Positions 23,836 to 32,962 of a DNA stretch of 64,000 nucleotides are shown piece by piece. Positions within the stretch are counted from its first letter, which is position 1. Each line of letters starts with the position of its first letter. The notes beneath the pieces are model-generated. The model was not told where the DNA came from and did no database searches. It saw only the letters and a program-made list of their open reading frames with translations. A program made the position numbers and the translations under genes. Source of the stretch: Acidaminobacter sp. (GTDB lineage: Bacteria > Bacillota_A > Clostridia > Peptostreptococcales > Acidaminobacteraceae); contig WXFH01000005.1 in the NCBI GenBank assembly GCA_009881125.1, positions 37,066 to 101,065 of the forward strand, written 5' to 3'.

Positions 23836-24504
23836 ATGGCACTCGATCTGAAGAAAAAAGGCAAGACCTATCAAAATCTGCCGGCGATCATAGCCGAGGA
23901 GCTCAGGGAATCCATCCTGAATGGCGAGATTGAAGCAGGTACTCAGATGAAACAGGAGGAGATCGCCAGACGTTTTGACAGCAGTCTGATTCCGGTACGG
24001 GAAGCACTCAGAAACCTGGAGACGGAAGGTCTGGTCACTTTTTACCCCAATAAAGGCGCTTTTGTCAGCGAACTTTCGAGCGAGCGGGCCAGAGAGGTTT
24101 TCGAGACCCGGATCCTGATAGAAAAGGGCGCCTTAGCCATGTCCATCCCCAGGCTGACTAAAAAGGATTTTAAAGCAGCTGCCCAGCTCATTGAGCAGCT
24201 GGACCGGGCAGAGACGGGGAAAGCCCTGAGCAGGCTCAATCTGGAACTTCACAAGGTGCTTTACGGACGCTGCGGCAATACTTTTTTGCTGGAGCTGATC
24301 AAAACGCTGCACTATCAGGTGGAGCGGTACATGCGCCGGTATTTGATTGAGCATCTCAACAATGATCTCTCCCAGGAATTCCACCGGCGGATTCTCAGCG
24401 CGGCTGAGGAAAAAAATATGGATCAGGCCTGCTTTGATCTGGAACAGCACATGCGGATGGCCATGACCTCACTGATTGACGCGTTGAAACGGGAAGAGCT
24501 TTAG
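23836..24504 (+). CDS. GntR-family regulator, FadR/FCD subfamily
   Basis: A 222-residue regulator. Residues 15-80 form the winged helix (QEEIARRFDSSLIPVREALRNL contains the recognition helices) and residues 90-215 form the FCD effector domain, in which R/D/H residues usually bind a metal and an organic acid. It lies directly upstream of the glycyl radical enzyme operon on the same strand, about 200 bases away, so it is the natural candidate regulator of that operon. Confidence 0.87.
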   Translation: MALDLKKKGKTYQNLPAIIAEELRESILNGEIEAGTQMKQEEIARRFDSSLIPVREALRNLETEGLVTFYPNKGAFVSELSSERAREVFETRILIEKGALAMSIPRLTKKDFKAAAQLIEQLDRAETGKALSRLNLELHKVLYGRCGNTFLLELIKTLHYQVERYMRRYLIEHLNNDLSQEFHRRILSAAEEKNMDQACFDLEQHMRMAMTSLIDALKREEL

Positions 24505-24585
24505 CGTATTCAAGCAGTAAGACACAAGCTGGGAAAAGTTTGAAATTGGGGTTAAAATTTGTGTTGCGCAGAGCAGCCCTTTAGA

Positions 24586-24614
24586 TTGACTGAAAATGAA
24601 ATGACTATTATAAT
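24586..24614 (+). promoter_or_regulatory. Promoter of the glycyl radical enzyme operon
   Basis: TTGACT (24586-24591), 17-base spacer, TATAAT (24609-24614). Directly downstream, 24624-24652 is an AT-rich block with the palindrome TTATATATTATAA and two ATATAAA copies, a possible operator for the adjacent GntR regulator. Confidence 0.7.
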
Positions 24615-24709
24615 GTAATCAAGATTATATATTATAAAATATAAAATATAAAGCTTGAAGATAATGTGCTCCGAACATTGGAAATGCTGTATATCAGGAG
24701 GCTAAAATC

Positions 24710-27163
24710 ATGAATGTGACCAAGAGAATTGAAAAATTCAGACAGTCTTATGTGAACTCAAGACCGCTGATCTGCTATGATCGTGCAGATCTGTGGACCC
24801 GTTCCCATCAGGAGACGGAGGGCGAACCTATTGAAATCAGGCGTGCCAAGGCATTCTTGAAAGCCTGCAGCGAGCTCCCGGTTCAGATTTTTGAGGACGA
24901 ACTCCTGGTGGGCACAGCGGGACGCTTTCGCAGAACTGGAATCCTGACGCCGGAATTCTCCTGGAAATGGGTGGACAAAGAGATGGACACCTTTGAGACG
25001 CGGCCGCAGGATCCTTATGTGATGACCGACGAGCAGCGTGCTTATGTCCGTGAGAACATTTTCCCTTACTGGAAGGGGAAGTCCCTGGAAGAGGCATTCC
25101 TGAGCCGCGTGCCGGAAAGCACTGCAAGAATTCTGATTGACACGGGGATCATTGACAACGACTCCAAGTGGCGTCAGGCCATTGGGGAAGTGACGCCGGA
25201 TTATCCGGAGACGCTGTTCCCGAAAGGCTATGACCGTATTCGCGAGGAAGCACAGGCAAAGCTCGCAGAGCTTGAGCCTGTCAGCAGGGAGAATATTGAA
25301 AAGATCCAGTTTTATACTTCCATAGCCATTGCGGCGGAAGCTATTGTTACTTTTGCCAATCGTTATGCGGACAAAGCGGAGGAGATGGCGAGGGACGTAG
25401 CGTCTGAAATGGCTGTGGCTGGGGCGGCGGGACCATCGGCTGACAAAGCTCTTGAGAAAGGCGAAAAAGAGTGGGCCGTACCGCTGAAGCAGCGTAGGGA
25501 GGAGCTCCTGGAGATCGCACGAGTCTGCCGCAAGGTACCGGCTAATCCTCCGGAGACCTTCCGTGAAGCGATTCAGTTCGTGTGGTTTGTACAGCTGGGC
25601 GGCGTAATCTCCGAGAACCCGCTGGCGCTGAATCCGGGACGCTTTGACCAGTATATGTACCCGTTCTACGCTGCGGATCTGGCGGCGGGACGCATCACGC
25701 CGGCGGAGGCACAGGAACTGATTGAAGCCCTCTGGATCAAGCTTTCCGAGTGGGTCTGGACGATTTCAGCCAACACGGCGGACTTCTTCGCGGGGTATAA
25801 TCAGTTCCAGAACCTGACCGTGGGCGGACGAAAGCGCGACGGCTCGGATGCCACCAACGACATTACCTATATGTGCCTGGAGGCCACCAAGCGGGTGAAG
25901 ACCCATCAGCCGGGGCTCAGCGTGCGGATTCATGCGGATTGTCCCGAGGCCTTCATGAACGCCGTGGTGGACCTGGTGAAGACGGGGACGGGTTTCCCGG
26001 CGATCCACAATGACGACGCGGGCTCCAGGATGCTGCTTCAGGCGGGGTATGAGCCGGAGGATGCCCGGGACTGGAACAACTGCGGCTGCGTCGTACCGCA
26101 TTTCAGAAAGACAGGACAGTGGACCGCGGCGGTCAACGTCAACTTTGGCGCCGCGCTGGAATATGCCTTGAATGAGGGGAACAGCCGACTCCGCGGGGAG
26201 ACCCTGGGGATTCCTGTGAAGCCGCTGACGGATTTTGCCAGCTTTGAGGAGATCAAGGCGGCTTTTGAGGCACAGCTTCAGTATCTGGTGCATCACTCTG
26301 TGATAGGTACGGTCATTGCGCAGCAGCTCCATTCAGAGATGGTGCCGCGGCCGTTCCTCTCTACCTGTGTGGATGGCTGTTTTGAGAAGGGCAAGGACCT
26401 CAGCCGGGGCGGCGCCCGCTATAATGTGGGGCCGGTGCTGACTGGGATTGGCCTGGGGGTTGTGGCCAACTCGCTAATGGCGATCAAGAAGCTGGTGTTT
26501 GAAGAGGGGACTGCGACCCTCCAGGAATTTGCGGAGGCTATGGCAGCGGACTGGGTAGGTTATGAGGATCTGCAGCGCCGGGCTGTGAATGTGGAGAAAT
26601 ACGGCAATGATCAGGAAGAGGTCGACAGGATCGCACAGTCCATTGCCAACTATTATTATCATGAAACTCGAAAATATAAGGACATTTTTGGCTCGCATTT
26701 CAATACGGCTTTTATGGGGATTTCGAACTATATTCCGGCGGGTAAGGTCGTAGGCGCGACCCCTTGTGGCAGAAAGGCCCGTCAGCCGCTCACGGAAGGG
26801 GTTTCTCCGTTTGTGGGTTCGGATACTTCGACACCGCTGGCCGCCATGCGCTCTGCGGCAAAGATGAATCACGACGTCCATACAGGCGGAACGCTGCTCA
26901 ATCTGCGGCTGATGTCCGACTTCCTGGAGACGCGCCGTGGGGTCAACAACCTGAAATCCATGATTCGGGCTTACTTCTCCCTGGGAGCCTTCCACGTCCA
27001 GTTCAACACCGTGTCGAATGAGGTGTTGCGAAAAGCGCAGGACCGACCTCAAGACTACAGGGACCTTTTAGTTCGCGTCGCGGGTTACAGCACACAGTTT
27101 GTCAATCTGTCGCCAGAGGTTCAGGAAGCGATTATAGCCCGGAATGCCCATGCGCTGGTCTAG
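24710..27163 (+). CDS. Glycyl radical enzyme of unassigned substrate
   Basis: An 817-residue enzyme of the pyruvate formate-lyase fold. The C-terminal glycyl loop RVAGYSTQFV carries G792, and the active-site cysteine loop is NNCGCVVPHF at residues 456-465 (C458, C460). In the dehydratases, C-N and C-S lyases and arylacetate decarboxylases the loop is GCVE, whose Glu is a catalytic base; here it is Val, and a second Cys lies two residues before. So it is not an ordinary diol dehydratase, choline lyase or hydroxyproline dehydratase. The activase gene follows at 27252, then hutG. AGGAGG precedes the ATG. Oxygen-sensitive and cytosolic by family. Confidence 0.88.
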   Translation: MNVTKRIEKFRQSYVNSRPLICYDRADLWTRSHQETEGEPIEIRRAKAFLKACSELPVQIFEDELLVGTAGRFRRTGILTPEFSWKWVDKEMDTFETRPQDPYVMTDEQRAYVRENIFPYWKGKSLEEAFLSRVPESTARILIDTGIIDNDSKWRQAIGEVTPDYPETLFPKGYDRIREEAQAKLAELEPVSRENIEKIQFYTSIAIAAEAIVTFANRYADKAEEMARDVASEMAVAGAAGPSADKALEKGEKEWAVPLKQRREELLEIARVCRKVPANPPETFREAIQFVWFVQLGGVISENPLALNPGRFDQYMYPFYAADLAAGRITPAEAQELIEALWIKLSEWVWTISANTADFFAGYNQFQNLTVGGRKRDGSDATNDITYMCLEATKRVKTHQPGLSVRIHADCPEAFMNAVVDLVKTGTGFPAIHNDDAGSRMLLQAGYEPEDARDWNNCGCVVPHFRKTGQWTAAVNVNFGAALEYALNEGNSRLRGETLGIPVKPLTDFASFEEIKAAFEAQLQYLVHHSVIGTVIAQQLHSEMVPRPFLSTCVDGCFEKGKDLSRGGARYNVGPVLTGIGLGVVANSLMAIKKLVFEEGTATLQEFAEAMAADWVGYEDLQRRAVNVEKYGNDQEEVDRIAQSIANYYYHETRKYKDIFGSHFNTAFMGISNYIPAGKVVGATPCGRKARQPLTEGVSPFVGSDTSTPLAAMRSAAKMNHDVHTGGTLLNLRLMSDFLETRRGVNNLKSMIRAYFSLGAFHVQFNTVSNEVLRKAQDRPQDYRDLLVRVAGYSTQFVNLSPEVQEAIIARNAHALV

Positions 27164-27251
27164 GCGGGTTTGAGTCTTGTGAAGGTTCTTGACGGGGGAT
27201 AGTTAAGTCGGATGAGTATTTGCAGATCCATCAGAAAGGGGGCGGAAGGCC

Positions 27252-28154
27252 ATGACCGGTGTTGTATCACAGATTCAGGATTTTTCGGTACATGATGGGG
27301 ATGGCATCCGCACCACGATTTTCCTTTCCGGATGTCCTCTTCGCTGCAGATGGTGCTCCAACCCCGAAACCTGGGGCATCAAGCCTGTGGTGGCCTCACA
27401 TGCAAGCCGCTGCACAGACTGCGGACGCTGTCTTCAGGTGTGTCCGGCGGCGGGGGCCCTCGATTTGGTCATGCCTCATCATGTCAATCCGGCGCAGTGT
27501 ACACTGTGTGGAAAGTGTGTGGCGGTGTGCCCATCGGCAGCCAAAACCATGATGGGCGGGGAAATGTCAGTGTCAGAGGTCGTCGGGAAAGTGATGCGCA
27601 ACAACATCTTTTTTCAGGCGTCAGGCGGCGGGGTCACCTTTTCTGGCGGCGAAGCCACCTTCCAGACGGAGTTTTTCAACGGGCTGGTCCGGGAATTTTA
27701 CGACCTTGGAGTGCACCTGGCTTTGGAGACTTCCGGATTTTTTGAATGGGATGCGGTGGCCGAGAGCTTGGCGCTCATGGACCACATTTTCTATGACCTG
27801 AAACTGATGGACAGCGCAAGGCATCTGGAAATGACCGGGCAGGACAACGGGCGGATCCTTGAGAATTTCAGGCGCCTGGCAACGCTTGGGGTCGATGTGG
27901 TGGTCAGGATTCCCGTCATTTCCGGGGTGAATGAGGATGATGCCAATATTGAGGCTACAGCATTGTTCGTCGGCGAGGTGTTCCCGCGAGCGGCTATTGA
28001 GCTGCTGCCGTACCATGCTTATGGGAATTATAAGTACGAGGCACTGAATCTCGGATCCCGGCTGTATGCCTTTGAGACACCAAGCGAGGCACGGATGGAA
28101 GCGCTCAAGGCATTGGTTGAGAGGTGTGGGGTTAAGGTGGTTTCTTATAGGTAG
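27252..28154 (+). CDS. Glycyl radical enzyme activase (radical SAM)
   Basis: A 300-residue protein. GDGIRTTIFLSGCPLRC leads into the CX3CX2C SAM cluster site (CPLRCRWC, about residues 28-35). A ferredoxin-like insert with two [4Fe-4S] motifs (CTDCGRCLQVC and CTLCGKCVAVC, residues about 54-92) marks the class II activases of non-PFL glycyl radical enzymes. FSGGEATFQ is the GGE-type SAM motif. It abstracts the hydrogen from Gly792 of the upstream enzyme. It follows that gene after 88 bases. Confidence 0.92.
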   Translation: MTGVVSQIQDFSVHDGDGIRTTIFLSGCPLRCRWCSNPETWGIKPVVASHASRCTDCGRCLQVCPAAGALDLVMPHHVNPAQCTLCGKCVAVCPSAAKTMMGGEMSVSEVVGKVMRNNIFFQASGGGVTFSGGEATFQTEFFNGLVREFYDLGVHLALETSGFFEWDAVAESLALMDHIFYDLKLMDSARHLEMTGQDNGRILENFRRLATLGVDVVVRIPVISGVNEDDANIEATALFVGEVFPRAAIELLPYHAYGNYKYEALNLGSRLYAFETPSEARMEALKALVERCGVKVVSYR

Positions 28155-28232
28155 GTGTTTTGACGATTTGTTGACAGCAGCCTGTTAGGCTTTCTCCAAT
28201 AGCAATGATGGATTTGAATGGAGGAAGTTAAA

Positions 28233-29264
28233 ATGGTAAGCATCAGCGATCGATACAAACCACTCGAAAACCTTGATCAGTGGCACGGGAGAGTAGACAG
28301 CGAGGACAACTACTTCGCCTTCAGATGGCATCAGTGTGTGAGGCCTCTGGATCTGAAGGTTGACGCTATTGGGTCCTACAACGGTCCTCTCGGCATTGCC
28401 TTTTTAGGATTTCAGTCAGATGAGGGCATCCGCAGAAACAAAGGGCGGGGTGGAGCAGTCAACGGTCCGGCGAGCATCCGCCATGAACTGGCGAACTTGC
28501 CGTGTTATTTTGATTCGTCGGTCACCCTCTTTGATGCTGGTGACGTGATTTGTGAGGACGGGAATCTGGAGGAAAGTCAGAGGCAGCTGGGCTTAATGGT
28601 CGAGCGGCTGCTCACGTTAAATTTATTTCCCATTCTACTGGGCGGCGGACATGAGATAGCCTATGGGCATTACCAGGGGCTGCAGAAGTTCCTGACATCC
28701 GAAGAGGCGCGACCGAGGATAGGCATTTTCAATTTCGATGCCCATTTTGACCTGAGGCCCTACTCAAGCGGCGGGAACTCAGGGACCATGTTTCGCCAGA
28801 TTGCGGATTTGAGCGACGCCAGTGGATTGCCTTTTCTGTACTATTGCGCTGGTGTTCAGCGTTACAGCAATACCATTGAACTGTTCAGAACGGCGGAGGC
28901 GCTGGGGGTCAAATACAAGCTGGCCAAGGACCTCATTCAGGAGGATCACTGGCAGCTGAGCGAATCTATAGGGGCGTTTGTTGGTCAGACAGATCATTTA
29001 TATGTGACAGTTTGCGCAGATGTTTTTTCCTCCGCTTTCGCACCTGGGGTCAGCGCACCGCAGCCCCTCGGTCTGGATCCGGAGCTGGCGCTGAAGATTT
29101 TGAAGCGCCTCATCAGGTCCGGAAAAGTGATCAGCTTTGATATCGCGGAAGTCTCGCCGCGATTCGACAAGGACAATATCACTGCGAGCCTGGCTAAAGT
29201 CATTATTTTTACCGTAGTGAACACCTTGTGTCAAAACAGGAATTTGCTGCTGAGCGTCGATTGA
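28233..29264 (+). CDS. hutG: Formimidoylglutamase (arginase/ureohydrolase family)
   Basis: A 343-residue enzyme. The Mn2+ ligand motifs of the ureohydrolase fold are visible: GGGHEIAYGH near residue 145, FNFDAHFDLR near 170 and VCADVFSSAFAPG near 270. Sequence style matches HutG, which hydrolyses N-formimino-L-glutamate to glutamate and formamide at the end of histidine degradation. Start ATG 28233 has GGAGGA eight bases upstream; an ATG at 28218 lies before that site. No hutH, hutU or hutI is near. It follows the glycyl radical activase after 78 bases, so either shared regulation or a related amidine substrate is possible. Confidence 0.82.
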   Translation: MVSISDRYKPLENLDQWHGRVDSEDNYFAFRWHQCVRPLDLKVDAIGSYNGPLGIAFLGFQSDEGIRRNKGRGGAVNGPASIRHELANLPCYFDSSVTLFDAGDVICEDGNLEESQRQLGLMVERLLTLNLFPILLGGGHEIAYGHYQGLQKFLTSEEARPRIGIFNFDAHFDLRPYSSGGNSGTMFRQIADLSDASGLPFLYYCAGVQRYSNTIELFRTAEALGVKYKLAKDLIQEDHWQLSESIGAFVGQTDHLYVTVCADVFSSAFAPGVSAPQPLGLDPELALKILKRLIRSGKVISFDIAEVSPRFDKDNITASLAKVIIFTVVNTLCQNRNLLLSVD

Positions 29265-29277
29265 ACCTCCCATAATT

Positions 29278-29356
29278 AAAAAGCGGGATCTGAAATGGGT
29301 GTCCACAGAAGCTGTAATTAGGCTTCGTGTCGCACGTCATTTCATCCCGCTTTTTT
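29278..29356. terminator. Bidirectional terminator between hutG and the histidine kinase gene
   Basis: AAAAAGCGGGAT pairs with ATCCCGCTTTTT across a loop of about 50 bases. Both flanks suit termination, so it serves the plus-strand hutG and the minus-strand kinase gene. Confidence 0.75.
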
Positions 29357-29372
29357 CTTTGCTTTTGGGAGC

Positions 29373-31292
29373 CTATTGGGGTCCTTTCAGTGGCAATTCA
29401 AACCAAAAAGTCGTGCCTTTATTTTTTTCAGAGGCAAACTGAAGGGTCGTGCCATGGGCCTGCAAAAATGATTTTGAGATAAAGAGACCCAGCCCATAGC
29501 CTTGTTTTCTGTTGTGCTGTCCGGAGAAAAACATGTCGAAGATTTTTGACTGATCCTCTGCAGGGATGCCAATACCGTGATCTTCGATACTGAAAACCAG
29601 ATGACTGTCAGCGCCTTTTAAAGTGACGCGGATGACGCCGCCGGCTTCGGAATACTTGACCGCATTACTCATTAAATTATTCCAGGCCCGCGTGATTTTG
29701 ACCGGATCTATAGAAAGTAAACCCTCTGTGTTCTCGCAGATGCCTGCGAAAATCAGTCCTGCCTCTTCGATATAGCGTTTGGAATTCTCAAAAATTCTGG
29801 CCGCGTACTGAGCCGCGTCGACTTCAATGACGTGCAGTTTTGGCTCTGCCTGCGCCTCATAGGCGGAGTCCAGGATATCTGAGGTGATGCGCTCAAGATC
29901 TTCAGCGCCTTCGACAATCTCCAGCAAAAACTTATGCCGAATGTCTTCATCCACGCTGAGACCTGAGGTCAGCGCCTTGCTGTAGCCTTTGATGAGCGTC
30001 AGCGTGGTTCTCAAGTCGTGGGATAAGACAGAGACAAACTGGGCGGTTTGATCATTGCGTTTTTCAATAGTGGTGGTTAAGGTCTGGGTCTGCTTTAACA
30101 ACTGTTCATTTTCTAGACTGAAATTCTTAATCATGGCGCTGAGCGCAGCTTTGAAATTCTGATAGGAGCCGGATAAGTTGCGGATTTCACTTGAAGCTGT
30201 GTCAGAAGCAGCAATACCTGCAGCGCCATCCGATTCGAAGAGTTTTTCGGAGGAACCCGGATGTTGTGCGGCGCTGGCGACGGACTGAGTCAGGCGCTGG
30301 CTGCTCCTGGCCGCGGAGTCAATGGACTCTGTGATGGCGACTATGGGTGCTGTAATTTTTCCCGAAATATAAAAAGCGGCCAGGACTGCGAGGAGGGTCG
30401 TAATCAGTCCAATAAAGATGACGTCGGAAAGCAGACTGATGGATTTGCCAAGGAGCTCGGTTTCAGGCAGTACAGCAATCAAAATCCATTGATTGCTGGC
30501 CATGCGCTTGAACATCATCAGATTGCGGTCGCCCTCAGAGGACTTCGTGACAGGCAGATCTGCGGTATCAACCGCACCATTTTCAAGGTCGTCCGTGCGC
30601 AAATTCTGAGGAAGCTCAAAGTCTGCTTCGGTTGCTATGAGATCGACATTGGGATGTGAGAGGATTCTGTTCTCTGAATCGAGAATTATATAGTACCCGT
30701 TTTCTCCCATTTCGAAGGTTTTGACCACATTTGACAGGTACTGCGCGTAAATCGCAATCCCGGCGTGGGCCAGCAGCGTGCCGTTCTCATCATAGATTGG
30801 ACTCACGGTATTGACGACCAGAGAGCCGTCTGATCTTGCTATTAAAATATCGCTGGTCACTGTGGTTCCGGTACGTCTGGACTTTAAATAATAGTCTCGG
30901 CTGGATAGATCCAGATTCATGAATTCCGACTTGGTCGCGGCTGAAATGTGTCCGCTGAGATCGAGAATAAACAGATCCATGTACTGCTCGTGGTCAGGGT
31001 CACGCTGGGTCATGAGTTCCTTGAGATAAGTGTTCATCTCGCCGGTGGACAGGTTCTTATTAAGAAAATCCCTCACCTGGAGGTCACTGGCAAGATTTTC
31101 AGTTTCCAGCTGCGTGATTTCCAGCGAGAGATCAATGTTCTCCTTGGCCCTTTCGAGTTGTGCCGCCATGTAATTATTTGCGTCCTGGTTGATGATGGAG
31201 GCGGATTTATGGTATAAGAAATAACTGAGGTCGATCGTCAAAAAGATGATCAGCGCGCATAAGATCAGCGCGAGTCGGCGCTTCAAGCTCAT
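29373..31292 (-). CDS. Membrane sensor histidine kinase with extracellular Cache-type domain
   Basis: A 639-residue kinase: transmembrane segment at about residues 6-27, a large extracytosolic dCache-like domain (about 30-275; DPDHEQYMDLFILDLSG and GENGYYIILDSENRILSHP are typical), a second transmembrane segment near 285-310, a HisKA domain with SHDLRTT (H425), then HATPase with NLMSNAVKYS, DHGIGIPAEDQ and GYGLGLFISK. I start it at M28 of the longer frame (31292), where GAGGG precedes the ATG; the extra upstream codons cover a hairpin. A likely partner regulator is at 32963, beyond the YjiH-type gene. Confidence 0.87.
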   Translation of the reverse strand: MSLKRRLALILCALIIFLTIDLSYFLYHKSASIINQDANNYMAAQLERAKENIDLSLEITQLETENLASDLQVRDFLNKNLSTGEMNTYLKELMTQRDPDHEQYMDLFILDLSGHISAATKSEFMNLDLSSRDYYLKSRRTGTTVTSDILIARSDGSLVVNTVSPIYDENGTLLAHAGIAIYAQYLSNVVKTFEMGENGYYIILDSENRILSHPNVDLIATEADFELPQNLRTDDLENGAVDTADLPVTKSSEGDRNLMMFKRMASNQWILIAVLPETELLGKSISLLSDVIFIGLITTLLAVLAAFYISGKITAPIVAITESIDSAARSSQRLTQSVASAAQHPGSSEKLFESDGAAGIAASDTASSEIRNLSGSYQNFKAALSAMIKNFSLENEQLLKQTQTLTTTIEKRNDQTAQFVSVLSHDLRTTLTLIKGYSKALTSGLSVDEDIRHKFLLEIVEGAEDLERITSDILDSAYEAQAEPKLHVIEVDAAQYAARIFENSKRYIEEAGLIFAGICENTEGLLSIDPVKITRAWNNLMSNAVKYSEAGGVIRVTLKGADSHLVFSIEDHGIGIPAEDQSKIFDMFFSGQHNRKQGYGLGLFISKSFLQAHGTTLQFASEKNKGTTFWFELPLKGPQ

Positions 31293-31342
31293 AGGGATCC
31301 CTCGCTTTACAGATGATTGACTCTCAAATGGAAAAAGTGCCT

Positions 31343-31378
31343 GGACCGCGGTTGTACACCCAGCGCCAGACACTTTAA
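31343..31378. terminator. Imperfect hairpin upstream of the histidine kinase
   Basis: AAAGTGCCTGG pairs with CCAGACACTTT with one mismatch across about 15 bases. It may terminate the minus-strand YjiH-type transcript before the kinase gene; no strong T run. Confidence 0.4.
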
Positions 31379-31426
31379 TTGTATCATATTGTTGTGAGGT
31401 TGAACTCTATCTTGTCATTCGAATTT

Positions 31427-31460
31427 CAGTACTGCCCAGTACTGCCCAGTACTGCCCAGT
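31427..31460. repeat. Tandem 10-bp repeat ACTGCCCAGT
   Basis: Three exact head-to-tail copies of ACTGCCCAGT (31431-31460) preceded by CAGT. The junctions create CAGTACTG palindromes. It lies 16 bases past the stop of the YjiH-type gene. Confidence 0.75.
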
Positions 31461-31476
31461 GTAAGAATGGCTTGTG

Positions 31477-32796
31477 TCAAAATAGCAGGAATGCGACCGG
31501 CGCAGCCAGGATGAGCGTTAAGACCGTTCTCTCGTACCAGATGATCAGAATGTCCTTCAAGGTTAACGGAATCTCGGTTGAAAGGACACATGGAATGGAG
31601 GCTGAGAAGAAAAGGATCGAAGAGACTGAAACAATGGCGATGATAAACTTGGTGACGATTGGGGCGTCCACAACGAGGAGCGCCGGGAGAAACATTTCCG
31701 CAATTTCGAGGGCGGAGGCTTTTGCTGCAAGCATCGGCTCAGGAATTTGAAGCGCCCAGGTGAATGGGTAGAAGATGTAGCCCATAATATCAAAGACTGG
31801 CGTATACTTCGCGAGGATCAGACCGAAGAGGCCAACGGAGAGGATGGTTGGGAGGATACCCATTGCCATGATGAATCCGTCCTTGAAGTTATCGACAATA
31901 TTTTTGCCGATTGAAAGTGAATGGCTGGTCGCTTTCAAACCTTCCGCAACAGCATTCTTAAGGAGATTGCCATGAATTTCAGGTTCTGGATCAGAGACGT
32001 CAGAAAAATAATTGTCACTCTTTTTGTTCAGTGGATAAATGCGGGCAGTGATGGCAGTGACGATGAAGGTAATGACGAGGGTTGCCCAGAAGTAGAGGTT
32101 CCAATGCTCCATGATGCCCAGGGTTTTAGCGACTATAATCATGAAAGTCGCGGAGACGGTTGAGAATCCGGTGGCTATGATAGAAGCTTCTTTGATGGTG
32201 TATTTGCCTTCTTTAAAGACGCGGTTAGTGATCAGGAGGCCGATGGAATAGCTGCCGACAAAGGAGGCGACTGCGTCGACCGCGGAACGGCCCGGCGTCT
32301 TCCAAATAGGGCGCATGACCGGTTGGACGAGAACGCCAATGAATTCGAGGAGACCGTAACCAACGAGAAACGCGAGAAACACAGAACCAATAGGGACGAT
32401 CAGACCAACAGGAATAACGAGTTTATTAAGTAAGAAAGGCACCATGTCCGGTTCAAACATGAACGCCGGACCAACATTGAACACCGCCATGAACGCGACA
32501 CCAATACCGATCAGCTTGAAAATGGAGAACACTAAAGTGACGGCGTCTTTATTCCAGGTTTTGATGACAAAAGGTCGAAGGCCGCCTATAATGATCACTG
32601 CGAGTGCGTAAAATTTCGCGCTGCCGCCTAAAGTTGCAGTGATAAAGGTGACTAAATGGTCGAGAGGAATAGTGGTTTTTTCGCCGATGGTAACTGGTAT
32701 GAAAAACATTAGGATGCCAATTGCGCTGAAACCGATCAATTTCATGAGATTAAGCGATGTTGCGTGAGACTTCGGACTGTTAACGCTTTTTTCCAT
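31477..32796 (-). CDS. YjiH-family / nucleoside-recognition-domain membrane protein
   Basis: A 439-residue polytopic protein with about ten transmembrane segments. The gate-type segments (PVMRPIWKTPGRSAVDAVASF near residue 180 and the C-terminal ALEIAEMFLPALLVVDAPIV) match YjiH and other nucleoside-recognition proteins; their cargo is not known. Start ATG 32796 has AGGGAGG upstream; the longer frame lacks one. It sits between a histidine kinase (same strand) and a divergent OmpR-type regulator, so it is a probable target of that pair. The 165-base divergent region holds repeated GATAA elements (32823-32846). Confidence 0.78.
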   Translation of the reverse strand: MEKSVNSPKSHATSLNLMKLIGFSAIGILMFFIPVTIGEKTTIPLDHLVTFITATLGGSAKFYALAVIIIGGLRPFVIKTWNKDAVTLVFSIFKLIGIGVAFMAVFNVGPAFMFEPDMVPFLLNKLVIPVGLIVPIGSVFLAFLVGYGLLEFIGVLVQPVMRPIWKTPGRSAVDAVASFVGSYSIGLLITNRVFKEGKYTIKEASIIATGFSTVSATFMIIVAKTLGIMEHWNLYFWATLVITFIVTAITARIYPLNKKSDNYFSDVSDPEPEIHGNLLKNAVAEGLKATSHSLSIGKNIVDNFKDGFIMAMGILPTILSVGLFGLILAKYTPVFDIMGYIFYPFTWALQIPEPMLAAKASALEIAEMFLPALLVVDAPIVTKFIIAIVSVSSILFFSASIPCVLSTEIPLTLKDILIIWYERTVLTLILAAPVAFLLF

Positions 32797-32962
32797 GATG
32801 GTGCCTCCCTTGAATATGAAGTTTGATAAACGTGATAAGATAGGGCTAATATACACCTAAAAATCGTATTATCTTAAAAAGTCATGAAAGCATCACCGCG
32901 TTGTCACCAATTTGTCACCAAAGGGTATTAATTTAACGATTATTAAGGAAGAAGGTGATGTC

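Noticed and set aside
28155..28232. Separate sigma-A promoter for hutG (TTGACA at about 28171)
   Set aside because: No -10 hexamer at 16-18 bases; hutG is more simply read from the upstream operon.
31293..31373. Longer N-terminus of the Cache-type histidine kinase
   Set aside because: The extension covers a hairpin and lacks a ribosome binding site; the signal-anchor begins right after the later Met.
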